NCBI GenBank assembly: GCA_051660685.1
Contig: JBOFQB010000064.1
Span: 1-6,961, forward strand
Reading direction: 5' to 3'
DNA length: 6,961 nucleotides
Source: JAVBSX01 sp051660685
GTDB taxonomy: Bacteria > Planctomycetota > Planctomycetia > Pirellulales > Thermoguttaceae
Each line of letters starts with the position of its first letter. Positions within the stretch are counted from its first letter, which is position 1. Both the position numbers and the translations under genes were made by a program. Positions 5,758-6,961 of this stretch are shown here, one piece after another. Below the pieces are notes generated by a model. That model saw only the letters and a list, made by a program, of their open reading frames with translations. It ran no database searches and was not told the origin of the DNA.

Positions 5758-6639
5758 ATGTCAAATCCCTTTGCCGAATATAAGAAAATCGTCCGCGAAA
5801 ATGTCCCGCTCGCAATGCACACCTGGTTGCAATTGGGAGGTCCGGCTGCTTTTTTTGCGGAACCTCAGAATACAGATGAATTGATCGCGTTGCTCAGAAT
5901 TGCCCGGACAAACCAATTGCCCGTTCGGACTCTCGGTTTCGGCTCCAACATTCTCGTCGCTGATGAAGGTGTTTCCGGTCTGGTTTTGCGATTGACAGCA
6001 CCTGCGTTTTGCCAAATATGGTCGGAAAAGAACAGAATTCATGCGGGAGGAGGAACCAAACTCGGTCGCGTCATCACCCAATCGGTCCATGAAGGTCTTG
6101 GCGGTCTGGAAATGTTAATTGGCATTCCCGGAACAGTCGGCGGGGCAATTCAGGGTAATACAGGTTCCAACAATGATACAATCGGTCCGTTGGTTGAGCA
6201 GATCGAGGTTTTGGACGATTCGGGAGAGATTTCGACATTGACCCCGGATGATTTTTCTTTTGGATACCGTGAATGTCGGATCAAGGAAGGGATCATTCTT
6301 TCTGCCGTTTTGCAATTGCGATTGGAAGACCCTTATGAACTGGCAAAAAGGATGCAAAAACTCTGGATTGTTCGCAAAACGAGTGAACCGATTGGTCAAC
6401 AGTGTGCGGGTCATGTTTTTCGTGATCCTCGCGGAGTTCAGGCGGGCGAACTGATTGAATTAGCCGGTTTGAAGGGGACCCGAATCGGGGGAGCGGTCAT
6501 TTCCGAACACAATGCCAACTTCATTCAGGCCGAACCCAACTGTTCGAGCAATGACGTTTTGCGTTTGATTGAACTGGTTCGAACCCAGGTTCGTGAACGT
6601 CAGGATGTCGAGCTTGAACTGGGAATCGAAATTTGGTAG
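5758..6639 (+). CDS. murB: MurB: UDP-N-acetylenolpyruvoylglucosamine reductase
   Basis: FAD-dependent cytoplasmic enzyme that reduces UDP-GlcNAc-enolpyruvate with NADPH to UDP-N-acetylmuramate, the second committed step of peptidoglycan synthesis. The FAD-binding domain shows TWLQLGGPA (22-30), LGFGSNILVADEGVSG (59-74) and GIPGTVGGAIQGNTG (122-136). FGYR (168-171) supplies the conserved active-site Arg as R171. The C-terminal domain has AGHVFRDP (217-224), AGELIELAGLKG (229-240) and ISEHNANFI (248-256). The length of 293 aa and lack of an extra loop fit the short type II form. Two positions are odd. The catalytic Ser/Cys of the GSxFKNP-type motif is H219 here (C216 is close), and the Glu expected near the C-terminus aligns with G289 in LELGIEIW. 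The family call is strong; whether chemistry is normal is uncertain. No clear Shine-Dalgarno precedes ATG 5758. Confidence 0.93.
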   Translation: MSNPFAEYKKIVRENVPLAMHTWLQLGGPAAFFAEPQNTDELIALLRIARTNQLPVRTLGFGSNILVADEGVSGLVLRLTAPAFCQIWSEKNRIHAGGGTKLGRVITQSVHEGLGGLEMLIGIPGTVGGAIQGNTGSNNDTIGPLVEQIEVLDDSGEISTLTPDDFSFGYRECRIKEGIILSAVLQLRLEDPYELAKRMQKLWIVRKTSEPIGQQCAGHVFRDPRGVQAGELIELAGLKGTRIGGAVISEHNANFIQAEPNCSSNDVLRLIELVRTQVRERQDVELELGIEIW

Positions 6640-6723
6640 GAAAGTGTTTTCTGCGATTTTTTCTTTAGGGTGGGGGCAGTCGGCTAACAAGTTTCAGGTT
6701 GGGGAGCAATTTTCATTTTTGGA

Positions 6724-6793
6724 CCACGAAAATCACGAAAGTCACGAAAACCTCACAAAATATAGTTTTTCGTGTCTTTTGTGTGTTTCGTGT
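6724..6793. repeat. Inverted repeat made of 9-bp units downstream of murB
   Basis: The left arm (6724-6750) has three 9-nt units, CACGAAAAT, CACGAAAGT and CACGAAAAC. The right arm (6767-6793) has the reverse-complement pattern TTTCGTGTC, TTTTGTGTG, TTTCGTGTT. The arms match at 22 of 27 positions across a 16-nt AT-rich loop. It could stop murB transcription or be a dispersed extragenic repeat. The rest of 6640-6880 has no gene I can support. Confidence 0.75.
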
Positions 6794-6880
6794 TAAAAAC
6801 AAATCCGTCCAACCCGGCTCGTTTCAAATTGCAAAACCAAACTTGTGAGCAGTCTGAGGGGGGTGAAAAAACAGAACGAC

Positions 6881-6961
6881 ATGTCAAAACCGCGAAAAAA
6901 TGGTGTCAAGAACAAGCCCCTCCCAAAGACCTCGCCGAAGAGGCGGTTGCTCTTTCCGTTG
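6881..6961 (+). CDS. Start of an unidentified gene, cut by the window end
   Basis: From ATG 6881 the frame is open for 27 codons to the last base. The product begins very basic (MSKPRKNGVKNKPLPK, then SPKRR) and turns hydrophobic (LLFPL) at the edge. A short basic head followed by a hydrophobic segment would fit a membrane protein with a cytoplasmic N-terminus. In many bacteria FtsQ follows MurB and looks like this, but no diagnostic residue is present. There is a G-rich stretch (6857-6863) that is too distant to be a good ribosome-binding site. It may be no gene at all. Confidence 0.35.
   Translation, partial: MSKPRKNGVKNKPLPKTSPKRRLLFPL

Overview
The window is 6.96 kb of bacterial chromosome of medium GC content, and every gene I can support lies on the + strand. 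Several traits suggest a planctomycete, perhaps of the Pirellulales/Thermoguttaceae type. These are a tandem-GNAT protein with a TYxGTLDFP-type motif, a secreted PQQ-like propeller protein with an acidic tail ending in NPF, Shine-Dalgarno signals on only some genes, and long spacers with palindromic repeats. This placement is inferred from family recall, not proven.

Layout. 1-202: no gene; a nested inverted repeat and a C-rich tract. 203-1267: two-domain GNAT acetyltransferase. 1260-1297: G-rich tract with six G-runs. 1328-2530: ribBA, the bifunctional enzyme that starts both branches of riboflavin synthesis. 2531-2748: spacer with a possible terminator and a 15-bp direct repeat. 2749-4605: exported PQQ-like beta-propeller protein. 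4646-4674: sigma70-type promoter for tRNA-Leu(TAG) at 4696-4777. 4898-5619: two genes overlapping by 4 nt, a PIN-domain ribonuclease-like toxin followed by a small unrecognised partner, likely a toxin-antitoxin module with the toxin first. 5661-5731: complex palindrome that can fold as a cloverleaf. 5758-6639: murB for peptidoglycan precursor synthesis, with unusual residues at two expected catalytic positions. 6724-6793: inverted repeat built of 9-bp units. 6881-6961: start of a gene that runs out of the window.

The housekeeping genes (ribBA, tRNA-Leu, murB) do not form one pathway; each seems to be its own transcription unit separated by repeat-bearing spacers. The PIN pair lies between tRNA-Leu and murB, which looks like an accessory insertion between core genes. 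The most notable items are the cloverleaf palindrome with compensating changes, the reverse-order PIN pair whose toxin start codon lies in a small hairpin, and the atypical MurB active site.
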